Made by a program: the position numbers and the translations under genes. Below the pieces are notes generated by a model. The model saw only the letters and a program-made list of their open reading frames with translations, was not told the DNA's origin and did no database searches. Source: Cephalotus follicularis (lineage: Eukaryota; Streptophyta; Magnoliopsida; Oxalidales; Cephalotaceae). From it: DNA of 64,000 nucleotides. Position 1 is the first letter of the stretch; each line of letters begins with the position of its first letter. The stretch is taken from the NCBI GenBank assembly GCA_001972305.1, contig BDDD01002912.1, positions 132,567 through 196,566 of the forward strand, read 5' to 3'. Of the stretch, positions 22,201-35,009 are shown piece after piece.

Positions 22201-23229
22201 TATGGTTGCGGATCATATCGTTATGGATCGTAATGGTCCGGATTGTGATGGTGTATGGATATTGATGGTGGCTGTAGCTATAGAGACCACTGTTAGAAAA
22301 TGTCCATCTTCTCTTCCCTGTTCTACTTACGGATGCTACTCTAATATGCTAGTGGAATGAGGACTTCTGCCTAGGTCGCCAAGAGCGCCTAGTCTATTAC
22401 CTCGGCAGAGAAGGTCGAGAAGAGCCAATACGCTTGAAGCGATTTTAGAATGATATGGACGTTGATGATAGTGGCAAGTTTCTAAATGCTAGATTTCATA
22501 GCAAGATTTAAATCGCTTATTGTGCATACATCTCTCATATTGTACATACATCTCATATGGCATACTTATCTGCTGCACTTCTATATGTACCTTGCATATG
22601 TGTATCCTACACAACCTTCGGGTTGTTGACCCATTGCATTGTATTGTAATGTAATGGGCCAGGTTCAGGTCCAGGTGACGCGCAGCAGTGACCAGCCAGG
22701 TTAAATCACAGGGTAAGGATTTACATCTCCTCCGGCCCACTTTGTATAAATGTGATATTGTAAAGGGACATATATTGAATATGGATATATTTATGGTTGT
22801 TGTATAAGAGACAAATATAAAGATGAAATAGAGATATGTTTTATATTCAGCTATTGACCTACCGGCTTGTGGCAGTGCTTGTTTAATGTGTGTGTTGATG
22901 TAAAGGACATGGAAGGGTACATACATTGTGATAAACTGTCGATTCCTCCTTCAGGAGTGTGGTTGTTGAGGGCTGAGCCCAAGATATAAAATGTGTTTTT
23001 CTTTACAGGGAGTTTAGTCCGATAAACGAATACTTCATGCCAAAATTTTGGGAGATTTCAAGAGTTAGTTTTTATATGGATTTATTAATTCCGCTGTTGG
23101 AATACGATTGATTAAAGTTTTAAATTTGTAGCACTTTTTGGAGTATGAATTATATGATTGAATGACTGAATGGAAGGTATCTCACGCGTCGGATCATGGG
23201 GGTTTACCCTCACGGTTCGGTGCATGACA
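19288..23229 (+). repeat. 5' LTR of C
   Basis: 3942 bp. Aligns throughout with 35477-39227. The 3' part has TTGAGGGCTGAGCCC and GAGTTTAGTCCGATAAACG, shared with LTR J. Short open stretches inside are chance. Confidence 0.93.
20878..21022 (+). repeat. GTCGACGCTT-type palindromic words, 5' LTR of C
   Basis: One exact GTCGAC at 20902-20907 in ACTGTCGACGCTTT, with variants GTCGATGCTT (20881), TTGACGCCTT, CGTTGACGCTTT, GCCGATGCC and ATCGTCGCTTA at 20-35 base spacing. Confidence 0.85.
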
Positions 23230-23232
23230 ACT

Positions 23233-23244
23233 TAGTATCAGAGC
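23233..23244 (+). other. Primer-binding site of C (tRNA-Met, one change)
   Basis: TAGTATCAGAGC, three bases after the LTR end at 23229, differs from TGGTATCAGAGC by one G-to-A change. Confidence 0.85.
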
Positions 23245-23429
23245 CGGTCCTATGCTGGATACGTCAGGATAGGGTCCTTGGCTAGTGGAATTGACAATGA
23301 TGGATGGAGATAAAGTGCTATATTTGAAGTTACTTGGAGTAGCAGAATGACAAGTGTTATATGTAGTTTCTTGGAATTATGGTTATGAAAGTTGATAGGT
23401 GATTGTTGTCTCTTATACAAGGTAGAATA

Positions 23430-24595
23430 TGGAAGGTCGATACGGAAGAACCGCAAGAGGATATAGAGTCGTGCCGACGATCTGACGGACCCGAGCTAAT
23501 AGAATTGTGGAAAAGGAAAGTATTGCCCAAGACACAGAACATGTTAATTTGGCTCAAGGAGAGCCTAGAGATTATTTGAGAGAGGCGCATGACATGATGG
23601 CCTAAGGAATGCAATGATGCAGCGACAAGTGGCTGCAAATTGACGGCAGCCAACGTGAGGCGAAGTCTATTGAGTTATCAAGGATAACATCTCATATAGC
23701 TAGCATGGAAGCAAGGTAGGCTAGGAGGTTTCCTGTCTAACCCACGGTACAATGGATCTTTCTAAGCGATCCAGCAGTGTTGTAGATGGATGAATTGGAA
23801 GTGATTTTAGAGATGGATTCATACGGATATGTGTTGTTATCAGCAGTCGTCAAGTCACGATATGGACCTTATGAGTTGATCGTAATGTCGTTTTGGGGTG
23901 GCCAATGCCCCTACCAGATTCATGAACCTTATAAAAGGGGTGTGTAGTCCATATCTTGACTAGCTCATTGTAATATACTTTGATGATGTGATAGTGCATT
24001 CCAAGTCTACGGAATGGCATGGAAAATGAATGAGCTGAGCATGGCAGCTCTTGCGAGATCTCCAATGGTATGCCAAGTTCAGGAAATATGGATTTTGGTT
24101 ATCGGAGGTAGTTTCCTTGGTCACGTTGTCTCCAGTGCCGGTTCATTGGTGGGCCTAACAATGATAGAAGTGACGAGGGATTGGAAATGGCCGATAAACG
24201 TGACAATAGTCCATGGTTTCTTAGGCTTAGCGGATTACTATCGCCGCTTTGTTGAGAAATTTTTACGGATTACTACACCATTGACCTGATTGACATGCAA
24301 AAGACGGTGGTTGATGGGATGACGGTTATGAAGGAAACGGTTGAATTGTGTTTTGAGGTTGTATGGGAAAGTGAGCTCCTATATTTCAAGGAAAATTGGA
24401 ACCTCATGAGTAAGTCATTCCACTCACGACCTACAATTGCAGCGTTAGCCATGCGCTACCCTAATCGAGACCCTGTCTATATGGCACAAAGTTTGAGGTT
24501 TTCATAGACCACAAGAGTTCGAAAAATATTTTCTCCTAGAGGGATCTAAATATGAGGCAAAGAAGGTGGATGAATCTGTTCCATGGTTACATCTG
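23430..24595 (+). pseudogene. pol: gag/RT/RNase H remnants of C, left of element D
   Basis: A gag-like start (MEGRYGRTARGYR, near 23430) is followed by a leap into RT: SRYGPYELIVMSF near 23856, and YFDDVIVHSK near 23976, which is the RT catalytic box. Downstream are WILVIGGSFLGHVVSSAG (about 24090) and VHGFLGLADYYRRFVEKF (about 24210), the conserved RT/RNase H boundary, and a DHKSSKNIFS-type RNase H motif near 24507. Stops and frame changes occur throughout. Protease and the first half of RT are missing. The frame breaks at about 24598 inside a codon where element D inserted, and continues at 35010. Confidence 0.85.
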
Positions 24596-24598
24596 TGA
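24594..24598. repeat. Target site duplication of D, left copy (TGTGA)
   Basis: TGTGA here and at 35010-35014. Joining 24598 to 35015 restores a continuous RNase H frame (GYIC then EIQYHP), which supports the call. The terminal TGA of D's LTR seems to have collapsed with the duplication at this side, so the LTR edge is uncertain by 3 bases (24596 or 24599). Confidence 0.75.
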
Positions 24599-27500
24599 CA
24601 CGTCCCGTTCCCGAGCACCCCCGCTCGAGGACGGCCGTGCCAGGTTGAAGGATACCCCACCTGGATCCCTAACCAAAACCCCAACAAACAAAGGCTAACG
24701 CTAAGGCCAGGGCAGGCGTTAAAAACACGCTTTCGAAGAGAGCCACGCTCCCCAGGCCAAACGCACCTAAGGCATAAAAATAAGAAATGCATGAAGAAAC
24801 ACACGGCAGAGAAGGACAAAGAAGGAATGGCAAAACTGTAAATAACCCTTACATAAAACCATTCCCAAAACTCACTGTTTAACTAAAGGGGGAACACACA
24901 ACCACTGCCCCAAATGCACCGTTCCACTAAAGGAACATGCCAGGGGAGGGAGCCAGGGCAGAGAACGTAACACTACGTCTTGCATGGGGTCCCGGGCAGG
25001 GGATGCCAACACCACTCAACACAACATGACGTATCACAAGCCAGGCCTGCGCCTCCATCCTATGACATGCCTTCCCCGGACGAGCCATCCTCGGGCACGT
25101 CCTCATTGGACGGCTAACTTCGGATATGTCCTCCCCGGGCATGTCCTCCCCGGGCATGACCCATACAAACAAGGATATGCCCGGGCACAAGAAAACGACT
25201 AGGTTTAACATAAGCTAAGCATGGGATCAAGACAAGGGCCCGGGGACAAAGGCCAAAATGGGGACAACTACCCGAGGTCCCACCAACACTAAAATAACAC
25301 TACGGAGGTGAAATCTCACCCCGGCCCAGCGCCCATGGGATCCACCAGGCTCACCCACCAAAACATCTTCAGGGACCGAGCTGGTCCGAGGTCGGGAGGA
25401 TGGGCAAAACTAAACAAAACTGCTTACTCCCACTTAACGCCTACGGGCATGCCCGGGGACGACACTCGGGGACGCCACCAGACCTCAGCTTAGGGTTAAC
25501 CAACCCGAGCTGTAAAGTCAACCTAAGGTTTGACCAACCATGAACATAGCCACCCCTCTCCCGGCATCTCAACAGAGGTGCCACACACAAAAGGGCCCGG
25601 GGAGACACATTGAAGTTTCACCAAGGCCAGGGCTGGGGAGACCTGCTCCTCTACCCAAGGTCAAACAACCCCCGAACTCATACGTCGTCCCTGCATGCCC
25701 AAATACTTAGCATAAACAACGGCAGGGCTAGGAAAATAGCTCATAACAACAAAGTATATAAAACAACAAGTGAATTATATACGCGGTTCCGACAAAAAGC
25801 AAGGACCCACAACATCCAAAAATCATATACATGTTTACAAAGAGGATTTACAAGATAGACATTTACAAGTCTATACAAAAACTCCATGAATGTCCGCAAA
25901 TGCATGAAGGTGCCCATGGCCTAGGGGCCATCCTAAGGTGATGCGTCCGGCGTCTACCTCTTTCAACACACTATCCTTAGTAGATCTCAAGAACCTTGCT
26001 GCCCCGCGCCCTCTGCACACAAAACTGAGAGGGGATTAGTCCAACTGACTAGTGAGTAAGATCAAGGAATATCCTGGGCAAACGCACTTCCACCGGGGTG
26101 CCCAGAGCCAAGGTAAAACGTGCCCTGCCCCAACTGGGCCAAAGGACAACCCATATCTCCTACTCAACAAACAAGGCAGAGGTGAAAATATGCAAGGATA
26201 TCGATAAAAAGGAAAACCCGAAGAGACGTCATAGCTACCAACTCAATGACCGACCTCAAGGAAAGAAGATGAACAATAGGTTATATGTCAGAACATGCTA
26301 GGGATCCAAGGATCAACAAAAGATCAACTCTAAGGATCAACAATTATCAAGGGGATTACTGGTACTGTATCAATCACAAGCACATTCCACACATGCACAT
26401 GCACACATGAAACTCACACACTTCCATAGCCAGAACCACCTCGGCAAGCACAGAAATACTCCGTTGACGTTCCATCAATGCGGTCATGGGCTACAGGACT
26501 GTACACATCCCTCATATACACATATAGACACCCACTTTCAGAGTACCGCATGAACATCGATAGAAGGGCTACGCCAACACTCCTTCCCCGAAAATCACAT
26601 GTTGGCGCACCTCACTCCATGAACATCGATCGAGGGGCTACGCAAGCCCACCGTCGTCGGCAATCACGAGCTCAGCAGTACACCATATGAACATCGATCG
26701 AGGAACTAACTCATCGGCAATCACATAGCGCTAGTATAGTCCAAGGGGCCTGCGAATCACCACTCAGCTCTAGCCTTGACGATGATAGAGGAGAACATCA
26801 GCTTAGAGGTAAGTGTATCACCACTTAGACAATCTCGTGCCAGAAATCTCATGCCCGGATAGTCCATTATGGCCTGACCAGAGAAGATAGCGGATCCATG
26901 GCTGCCCTCACACATCATTCCATCATAGACCAATGAAATGATCAGATCTGGGTATGGATCCCAAGCACAGTCACACTCAATAGCTCATCATAGATAATGG
27001 CACTGCTGAATGGAATTTGGATCAAACGCCCACCCCCCCATCAGCCACAACTAGTCTCATACATAACCATGTAACCAGTAACCAGTACCCAAGGACAACA
27101 ACACATGATATCAAATAAAGCATGAATACTTACACAGAAAAGGGGAAACAACAAGTTCAACCCAGGCAGTGAGCCCTCAGCTCGAAAACAACAGTATTCA
27201 CATGCAATATTAACAAGATGTCAGGAGAAAAAGTCCTACTCAAAGATAATATCATGGAAGGGCATATAAGCAATAAACTCTCAGTTATCAATTGTTAGAA
27301 AGAAGAACATCCCACTCACTAGTATAAGTAGCTTCCTCAGCTAGCTTCCTCGTTGTGCGGACTCCGTGCCTAGATCCTCCTCTACAAGATCAACACACAA
27401 CAATGCTTAGCTACCATGAACAACATCGCTGAAGCTATGCATGAACCACATACATCCATGAAAACCAAGGCGAAGCTCCTTCCTTGGCCTCAAAGATCGT

Positions 27501-27927
27501 GTCTGCACAAACCATGCGACGCACCAAAACGTACTGAGGAGGACACTCACCTGCTAGACGCGCAGACGGGTGAAAGAATGTCCCAACCTCAAACAACGAT
27601 CAAAGCTTCAGAAGAAAGACGAAGAAGAAATAAGAAAGATGAAAGCTCTCTCTCCCAAATGCTTCTTCAGGCATGAGATGATGGATAAGACGTCTGCCGA
27701 AAGCCAATTTCCAAGCTTCTTAAGCAAGCTTTGCACATATCCCAACACAAAACAAATATCTCTTATCTCTTAAGCACATACAAACCATTGGGCCTCCACC
27801 AAGCCCAAGCCAAACTAACATTATGCAAGAAGAGAAGCCCAAGCCAACCACAACCAAGGAGAAAAGAAAAGAAAATTTCTCCCAAGCCCAAACATCAATT
27901 TACCCAAAATTAATGCGGATCATTACA
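24599..27927 (-). repeat. 3' LTR of D
   Basis: On the minus strand it starts TGTAATGATCC at 27927 and ends ...CGTGTCA at 24596-24599. Collinear with the 5' LTR at 31690-35009. Confidence 0.92.
26550..26755 (-). repeat. Three-unit 68-bp tandem repeat, 3' LTR of D
   Basis: ATGAACATCGAT-like unit starts at 26550, 26619 and 26687 (period 69 and 68), with CGGCAATCACRWG in the unit middle. Moderately diverged between units. Confidence 0.75.
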
Positions 27928-27940
27928 TCCTCTCCCCCTT
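27928..27940 (-). other. Polypurine tract of D
   Basis: On the minus strand AAGGGGGAGAGGA abuts the 3' LTR start at 27927. Confidence 0.9.
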
Positions 27941-27954
27941 AAGGAATTTTGTTC

Positions 27955-29284
27955 TCAAAATTCCAGCTCTGGTCCAGGGAACAAGTCAGGGTAACGCTCC
28001 CTTATCTGGTCCTCATGTTCCCAGGTAGCCTCTTTTGCTACATGGTTTCTTCACAAGATCTTCACCAAGGGAATGGTCTTGTTCCTCAACACCTGTTCTA
28101 GGCGGTCTAAGATCTGCTATGGGGCTCCCTCATAAGCCAACACTGGTAAATCCTCCTCGGACAGCACCACTGGCTCGATCAACAAATGGGAAGGATCAGC
28201 AACATATTTCCTCAGCACAGATATGTGGAACACGTTGTGCACTCTGGACATCCCCTCGGGCAATGCCAGATGATAAGCCACTGGTCCGATCCTTTTCACA
28301 ATCTCAAAGGGACCTATGTACCTTGGGCTAAGCTTCCCACGCTTTCCAAAACGATCAATCCCCGTATAAGGTGATACCATGAGGAAAACCTTATCACCTA
28401 CAGAGAATTCCAAGTCCTTACGGCGTTTGTCTGCGTAGCTCTTCTACCTACTCTGGGCCGCACGGAAACAATCTCGGATCACCTTCACCTTCTCTACTGC
28501 GTCCTGTACCAACTCTGGCTCTAACAACGGGTGTTCTCCCACCTCATTCCAGCACAAAGGGATTCGACAACGTCTGTCGTACAAAGCCTCATAAGGAGCC
28601 ATACGAATGCTCGCCTGATAGCTGTTATGGTAGGCGAACTCAATCAAAGTCAGATGGTCATCCCAACTTCCTCGAAAATCCATGACAGAGGCTCTCAACA
28701 TGTCCTCAAGAATTTGGATAGCATGCTCAGCATGCCCATCGGTCTGAGGATGGTACATCGTACTGAGTCGCAACTCCGTACCCAACATCCTATGCAAGCT
28801 CCACCAGAATCTTGATGTGAACCTCGGGTCTCTATCTGAAACTATGCTGCTGGGGATCCAATGTAACCTGATCACACCATCCACATACAACTGAGCTAAC
28901 TTGTTCAAACTGAAGTCCTTCCTTATAGGTATGAAGTGAGCAGACTTGGTCAAACGATCGACAATCACCTAGATTGCATCATGCTTACTCCTCGTTCGAG
29001 GAAAACCTTTGACAAAGTTCATCGATATGTTGTCCCATTTCCATACTGGAATAGGAAGCAGTTGAAGAAGACCTGAAGGCTTCTGTCACTGAGCCTTGAC
29101 CTGCTGGCATGTCAAGCACTTGCCACGAACCTGGCAATCTCACGCTTCATGTCCCACCACCAAAGAGATTGCCTTAGGTCACGATACATCTTGGTACTTC
29201 CAGAATGCATTGACCAAGGAGAATGATGAGCTTCTTCCAGGATCTCCTGCTTGATCGTCTAGACATGTGGTACACATATCCTCT
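27955..29284 (-). pseudogene. pol: Integrase and chromodomain of D, interrupted
   Basis: The minus strand enters integrase at ICVPHV right after the RT/IN deletion junction. The zinc-site part ([16 protein letters not shown], then KCLTCQQVKAQ) lies in changing frames with stops down to about 28970. A clean 174-residue stretch (28968-28444) holds the core: VDRLTKSAHF, the second acidic residue in SIVSDRDPRF, and TDGHAEHAIQILEDML with the third. A TAG at 28444 interrupts, then 28413-28117 carries the C-terminal GDKVFLMVSP, IGPFEIVKRIGPVAYHLALP and HNVFHISVLRKY. A stop precedes the chromodomain (VLRNKTIPLVKIL, KEATWEHED, YPDLF), which ends at 27955. Confidence 0.92.
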
Positions 29285-30362
29285 TCCTTCACCTTCAACT
29301 GGTGATATCCAGACCGAAGATCTATCTTAGAAAACACACAGGCATCTCGCAACTGATCAAACAAGTCATCGATCCTTGGTAACGGGTACCTGTTACGCAC
29401 AGTGACCTTGTTGAGTTGCCTATAGTCATACACACGCACATAGCTCCATCCTTCTTCTTCACAAACAGGATCGGAGCACCCCATGGAGAACTACTAGGTC
29501 GGATAAATCCTTTATCCCACACGTCTTCCAACTGTACCTTTAGCTCTTTCAACTTTACAGGTGCCATACGGTAAGGAGCAAGGGATATAGGAGCCGCACT
29601 AGGGATTAACTCAATCTCAAAGTCTATTTCCCTGTCTGGAGGAGGACCTGGTAACTCGTCAGGGAAGACATCAGGAAACCCACAAACCATGGGTATATCC
29701 CCTACCTCTGACTTAGTCATACGAGTATCCACCACATGAGCTAAGAATCCTTGCGCACCTTTACCCAAAGCCTTACGTGCAACCGTAGCCGAGATCAACT
29801 TTAGAGGTGCCGAGCGCTGCTCGCAAATTAGCTCCATGCCTGACTCATCGGGCAAACAAAAGGAAACAACCTTATGCGAACAATCGACCACTGCTTGGTG
29901 CCTTACCAGCCAATACATGCCCAGGGTGGCATCGAAATCCTCAATCTTGAAGGGAATAAGGTCGGCTACAAAACTCCATTCCTTGATCACAACATCACAA
30001 CCTATGTAGACTGGTCCTACACGGTAACTCTGGCCCATAGGAACAGATGCAACGATCTCTTCATCCAAGGAACTTAACACTCCACATGCATGTATGCAAA
30101 ATGCATGGGCAACAAAGAATAAAGAGGCTCCCATGTCAAATAAAACCGTGGCATCTCTGCCGAAGATAAGAGCCTTACCTATAGCCACGTCTGCGGATCC
30201 AAGAGCATCTTCTCTGTTCAAAGCATAGACTCTGGTTGTTGCTGCTGGTCTACCTCATTGACGACTTCCAGTAGCCCTGGATGATCCCACTTGCAAAGCC
30301 ATTGATCCACCTCTGGCTCCCGTAGGTTGTGTATTAGAAGCAGCTAATCCAGGTGTCGTCGA
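29285..30362 (-). pseudogene. pol: Protease and N-terminal RT of D, truncated
   Basis: A 299-residue stretch (30221-29322) contains the aspartic protease loop VLFDMGASLFFV, with M where the family has S or T, and ADLIPFKIEDFDATLGM. RT begins at [17 protein letters not shown] and [24 protein letters not shown] frameshift near 29430 moves the frame to 29484-29285 with [20 protein letters not shown] and [17 protein letters not shown]. Coding homology then ends abruptly near 29285: the catalytic xxDD box, the rest of RT and all of RNase H are absent. Confidence 0.93.
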
Positions 30363-31403
30363 GGTCTGCTAAGCTTGTGGACAATACATCTTGATGTGCC
30401 CAACCTGGCCACACTGGAAACATTCACGGATATCCGCCTTGTAGTTGCCAAAGTGGAAGCGACCACACTTCTGGCACTTGGGAGGCTGTTGAGAAATTGA
30501 TGAACTTGGGTGCTTGCTCTGCTGCGCATCACTGGCTGTAGGAGGACTCATTTGTTGCGAAGAAAACGTCCCCTGGCCATCAGGCCTGGCCTATCCCCGG
30601 TTTCCACCGTCAGCTTGCTTGTGGGGGAACCGTTTCCTTCGTTTCCCTTGTCCTCGGGAGGAACCCTCCTCTTGAGCAGCCTACTGTCCATCTCTCTTCT
30701 GTCCCTTTTCCTGGTGATTCCTCTGCTCTGTAATACCTTGCTCAACCCTCTTGACAGATTCCACCAAATCTCCAAAGATAGTCCAGTTGGTTGCTACCAC
30801 AGTATGTCTCACCTCGGGATTCAACCCATCCTAGAATTTCTCACACCTCTCCTCTTGGTCTGCAACCAAAGCCCGAGCAAAATGAGACAACTCCACAAAG
30901 CGGTATTCGTACTGGGTCACGGTCATATTCCCTTGACCCAAGTTCAGAAACTCTCTCCTCTTCCCTTTCATGAAGGTAGCCGGGAAGAAGTACTGACGAA
31001 CCTCACGCTTGAAAACATCCCAAGTGATCATAGCAACGTCAGTATGCCTGGCTTGGAGAGCCTGCCACCATCGAAGAGCATTATTCCTTACCAAGAAGAC
31101 GGCAAGTCTAACTTGTGAGTTGTCAGAAACTCCCATATGTACAAAGATCATCTCAAGATGATTTAACCATGCCTCTGCATCCGCTAGATCATCCATTCCC
31201 TCAAAGGTTGCAGCACCTAAACGTTGCAAACGTTCAACTGGTAAAGCTTGAGGTACAGAACCACTCAAAGCTTGTGCTATAATTGTAGCAAACTGCATCC
31301 ATTCTGCTTGACTACCAGTACCAATCGGAAGAGGTACTTGCGCTACTGATTGCGCTGTCGGGACCTCAGCTTCCACACCCGGTCTAGTCTCTTGTTCAAC
31401 CAT
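30363..31403 (-). pseudogene. gag: gag of D, interrupted
   Basis: Starts MVEQETRPGVEAE at 31403. The 190-residue first part carries the chromoviral capsid core (FEGMDDLADAEAWLNHLEMI, ALRWWQALQARH, GNMTVTQYEYRFVELSHFA). A stop at 30831-30833 follows, and further stops occur while the same frame continues to a nucleocapsid end with the knuckle CFQCGQVGHIKMYC (C-X2-C-X4-H-X4-C) near 30405 and an incomplete CQKCGRFH copy before it. Gag and protease lie in one frame, as in element A. Confidence 0.92.
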
Positions 31404-31671
31404 CCCTGGGTTAACCTACACACCAGGTCTAAAAGGAGGTAGTTCTTAATCTACATGTGGTAGGGAGGTCTCTCTTCCTCTACATGGATCACACTCTCTG
31501 GCTGGGGAGACCCCTCGTCCCCTACCTAAGCCACTTTCTCGAGTCTGACGCAGACGCACCATCTACCTTCACACGCACAGTTAGGGCATCACTAACACGT
31601 ATACTACATGAAATGCAATGCACGTATACCCCCCAAAATTCTCCAAAGAAACACAAGGAAACTAACCGGTC

Positions 31672-31683
31672 TCTTTGATACCA
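31672..31683 (-). other. Primer-binding site of D (tRNA-Met-like)
   Basis: On the minus strand TGGTATCAAAGA lies six bases after the 5' LTR end at 31690. The first eight bases match the tRNA-Met site and the rest deviate by two. Confidence 0.75.
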
Positions 31684-31689
31684 AAAAGC

Positions 31690-34600
31690 TGACACGGCCC
31701 GTTCCTAAGCACCCTCACCCGAGGACGGCCGTGCCAAGTGGAAGGATCCCAAACCTGGATCCCTAACCAAAACCCCAATAAACAAAGGCTAACACTAAGG
31801 CCAGGGCAGGAGTTAAAAACATGTTGTCGAGGAAAGCCACGCTCCCCAGGCCAAACGCACCCAAGGCATAAAAACAAGAAAGGCCCGAAGAAACACACGA
31901 CAGAGAAGGGAAAAAGAAGAAATGATAAAACTGTAAATAACCCTCACATAAAACCATTCCCAAAACTCACCGTTTAACTAAAGGGGACACACACAACCAC
32001 TTCCAAAACGCACCGTTCCACTAAAGGAACATGCCAGGGGAGGGAGCCAGGACAGAGAATGTAACACTACGTCTTGCCTGGGGTCCCGGGCAGGGGTTGC
32101 CAGCACCACTCAACAAAACATGATGTATCAAAAGCCAGGCCTGCACCTCCATCCTAAGACATGCCTTCCCCAGACGAGCCATCCTCGGGCATGTCCTCAT
32201 TGGACGACTAACTTCGGACATGTCCTCCCCGGGTATGACCCATACAAACAAGGATATGTCGGGCATAAGGAAACGACAACGTTTAACATAAGCTAAGCCT
32301 AGAATCAACACGAGGGCCCGGGGACAAACACCAAGCAAGGGACAACTACTTGAGGTCCCACGAACACTCAAATAACACTACAGAGGTGAAATCTCACCCC
32401 GGCCCAGCGCCCATGGGATTCACCAAGGTTCACCCACCAAAACATCTTCAGGGACCGAGTTGGTCCGGGAGGACGGGCAAAACTAAAGAAAACTGCTTAC
32501 TCCCACTTAACACCGATAGGCATGCCGGGGGACAACACCCGGGGATGCCAGCAGACCTCTACTTAGGGTTAACCAACCCGAGCTTTGAAGTCAACCAAAG
32601 GTTTGACAACCCATGAACATAGCCACCCCTCCCTCTGCATCTCAGCAGAGGTGCCACACACAAAAGGGCCCGGGGACAAACACTGAAGTTTCACCAAGAC
32701 CAGGGCTGGGGAGACTTGCTCCTCTGCCCAGGGTCAAACAACCCCCGAACTCATACGTCATCCCTGCATGCCCAAACACTCAGCATAAACAACACCAGGG
32801 CTGGGAAAACAGCTCATAACAACAAAGTATATAAAACAACAAGTGAATTATATACGCGGTCCCGGGCAAAATGCTAAGGACCCACAATATCCAAAAATCT
32901 TATACACGTTTACAAAGAGGATTTATAAGAACGACATTCACAAGTCTATACAAAAACTCCATGGATGTCCCCAAATTCATGAAGGTGCTCGTGGCCTAGG
33001 AGCCATCCTAAGGTGTTGCGTCCGGCGTCTACCTCTTTCAATATGCTATCCTTAGTGGATCACAATAACACTACTGCCCTGCTCCCTCTGCACACAAAAC
33101 TGAGAGGGGATTAGTCCAACTGACTAGTGAGTAAGATCAAGGAATATCCTAGGCAAACCCATTTCCACCGGGGTGCCAAGAGCCAAGGTAAAACGTGCCC
33201 TGCCCCAACTGGGCGAAAGGACAACCCATATCCCCTACTCAATAAAACAAGGCAGAGGTGAAAATATACAAGGATATTGATAAAAAGGAAAATCCGAAGA
33301 GACGTCAGAGCTACCAACTAAATGACCAACCTCAAGGAAAGAAGATAAACAATAGGTTATGTGTCAGAACATGCCAGGGATCCAAGGATAAACAAAGATC
33401 AACTCTAAGGATCAACAATTATCAAGGGGACTACTGGTACTATATCAATCACAAGCACATTCCAAACACGCACATGCACACATCAAACTCAGACACTTCC
33501 ATAGCCGGAACCCCCTCGGCAAGCCCAGAAATACTTCGTTGACGTTCCATCAATGTCGTCATGGGCTACTGGATTGTACACATCCCTCATATACGCATAT
33601 AGATACCCACTACCAGAGTACCGTATGAACATCGGTAGAAGGGCTACGCTAGCACTCCCTCCCCGGCAATCACACGTTGGTGCACCTCACTCCATGAAGA
33701 TCGATTGAGAGGCTATGCAAGACCACCCCCGTCGGCAATCATGAGCTCAGCACTACACCATATGAACATCGATCGAGAAGCTAACTCGTCGGCAATCACA
33801 TAGCGCTACTATCGTCCAAGGGGCCCGCGAATCGCCGCTCAGCTCTAGCCTTGATGAGATTACAGAGGAGAACATCAGCTCTGAGGTAAGTGTATCACCA
33901 CTTAGACCATCTCGTGTCGGCAATCTCATGCCCGAGGACTCCATTATGGCCTGACCAGAGAAGATACCGGATCCACGGCTACCCTCACACATCATTCCAT
34001 CATAGACCAAAAAAATGAGTAGATCCGAGTGCGGAACCTAGGCATAGTCACACTCAACAACTCATCATAGACAATGGCACTACTGAATGGAATTGGGATC
34101 GAACGCCCACTCCCCCATCAGCCACAACAACTCTCATACATAACCAAGTAACCAGTAACCAGTAACAAGTACCCAAGGACAACAACACATGATATCAAAT
34201 AAAGCATCAATACTTAGACAGAAAGGGGAAACAACAAGTTCAACATAGGCATTGAGCCCTCGGCTCAAAAACAACAGTATTCACATGCAATATCAACAAG
34301 ATGATAGGAGAAGAAGTCCTAATCAAAGATAGTGTCATGGAAGGGCATATAAACAATAAAATCTCAGTTATCAATTGATACAAAGAAGAACATCCCACTC
34401 ACTAGTTTCAGTAGCTTGCTCAGCTAGCTTCCTCGTTGTGCAGACTCCGTGCCTAGATCGTTCTCTGCAAGATCAACACACAACAACGCTTAGATACCAT
34501 GAACAACATCTCTGAAGCTATGCATGAATCACATACATCCATGAAAACCAAGGCAAAACTCCTTCCTCTGCCTCAAAGAGCGTGCCTGCTCCACCCATGC

Positions 34601-35009
34601 GACGCACCAAAATGTACCGAGGAGGACACTCACTTTCTAGACGCGTAGATGGGTGAAAGAAAGTCCCAACCTCAAACAGCGATCAAAGCTTCGGAAGAAA
34701 GACGAAGAAGAAAGATGAAAGATGAAAGCTATCTCTCCCAAATGCTTCTTCAGGCATGAGATGATGGATAAGATGTCTGTCGAAAGCCAACTATCGAGCT
34801 TCTTAAGCAAGCTTTGCACATATCCCAACATAAAACAAATATCTATTATCTCTTAACCACATACAAACCATTGGGCCTCTACCAAGCCCAAGCCAAACTA
34901 ACATTATCCAAGAAGAGAAGCTCAAGACAACCACAACCAAGGAGAAAAGAAAAAAAATTTCCCCCAAGCCCAAACATCAATTTACCCAATATTAATGCGG
35001 GTCGCTACA
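31690..35009 (-). repeat. 5' LTR of D
   Basis: 3320 bp; on the minus strand TGTAGCGACCC (35009) to CCGTGTCA (31690). Collinear with 24599-27927. Confidence 0.92.
33625..33830 (-). repeat. Three-unit 68-bp tandem repeat, 5' LTR of D
   Basis: Same array as in the 3' LTR, unit starts at 33625, 33694 and 33762. Confidence 0.75.

Larger units (their letters stand above)
24599..35009 (-). mobile_element. Ty3/gypsy chromovirus 'D', nested in C, RT/RNase H deleted
   Basis: A minus-strand element of about 10.4 kb with 3.3-kb LTRs at both ends, a primer site at 31672-31683, gag, protease, start of RT, integrase, chromodomain and a polypurine tract at 27928-27940. Compared with element A, about 1.17 kb between the RT motif [11 protein letters not shown] and the integrase start is missing. 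It inserted into the RNase H region of C and is therefore younger than C. Confidence 0.93.
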
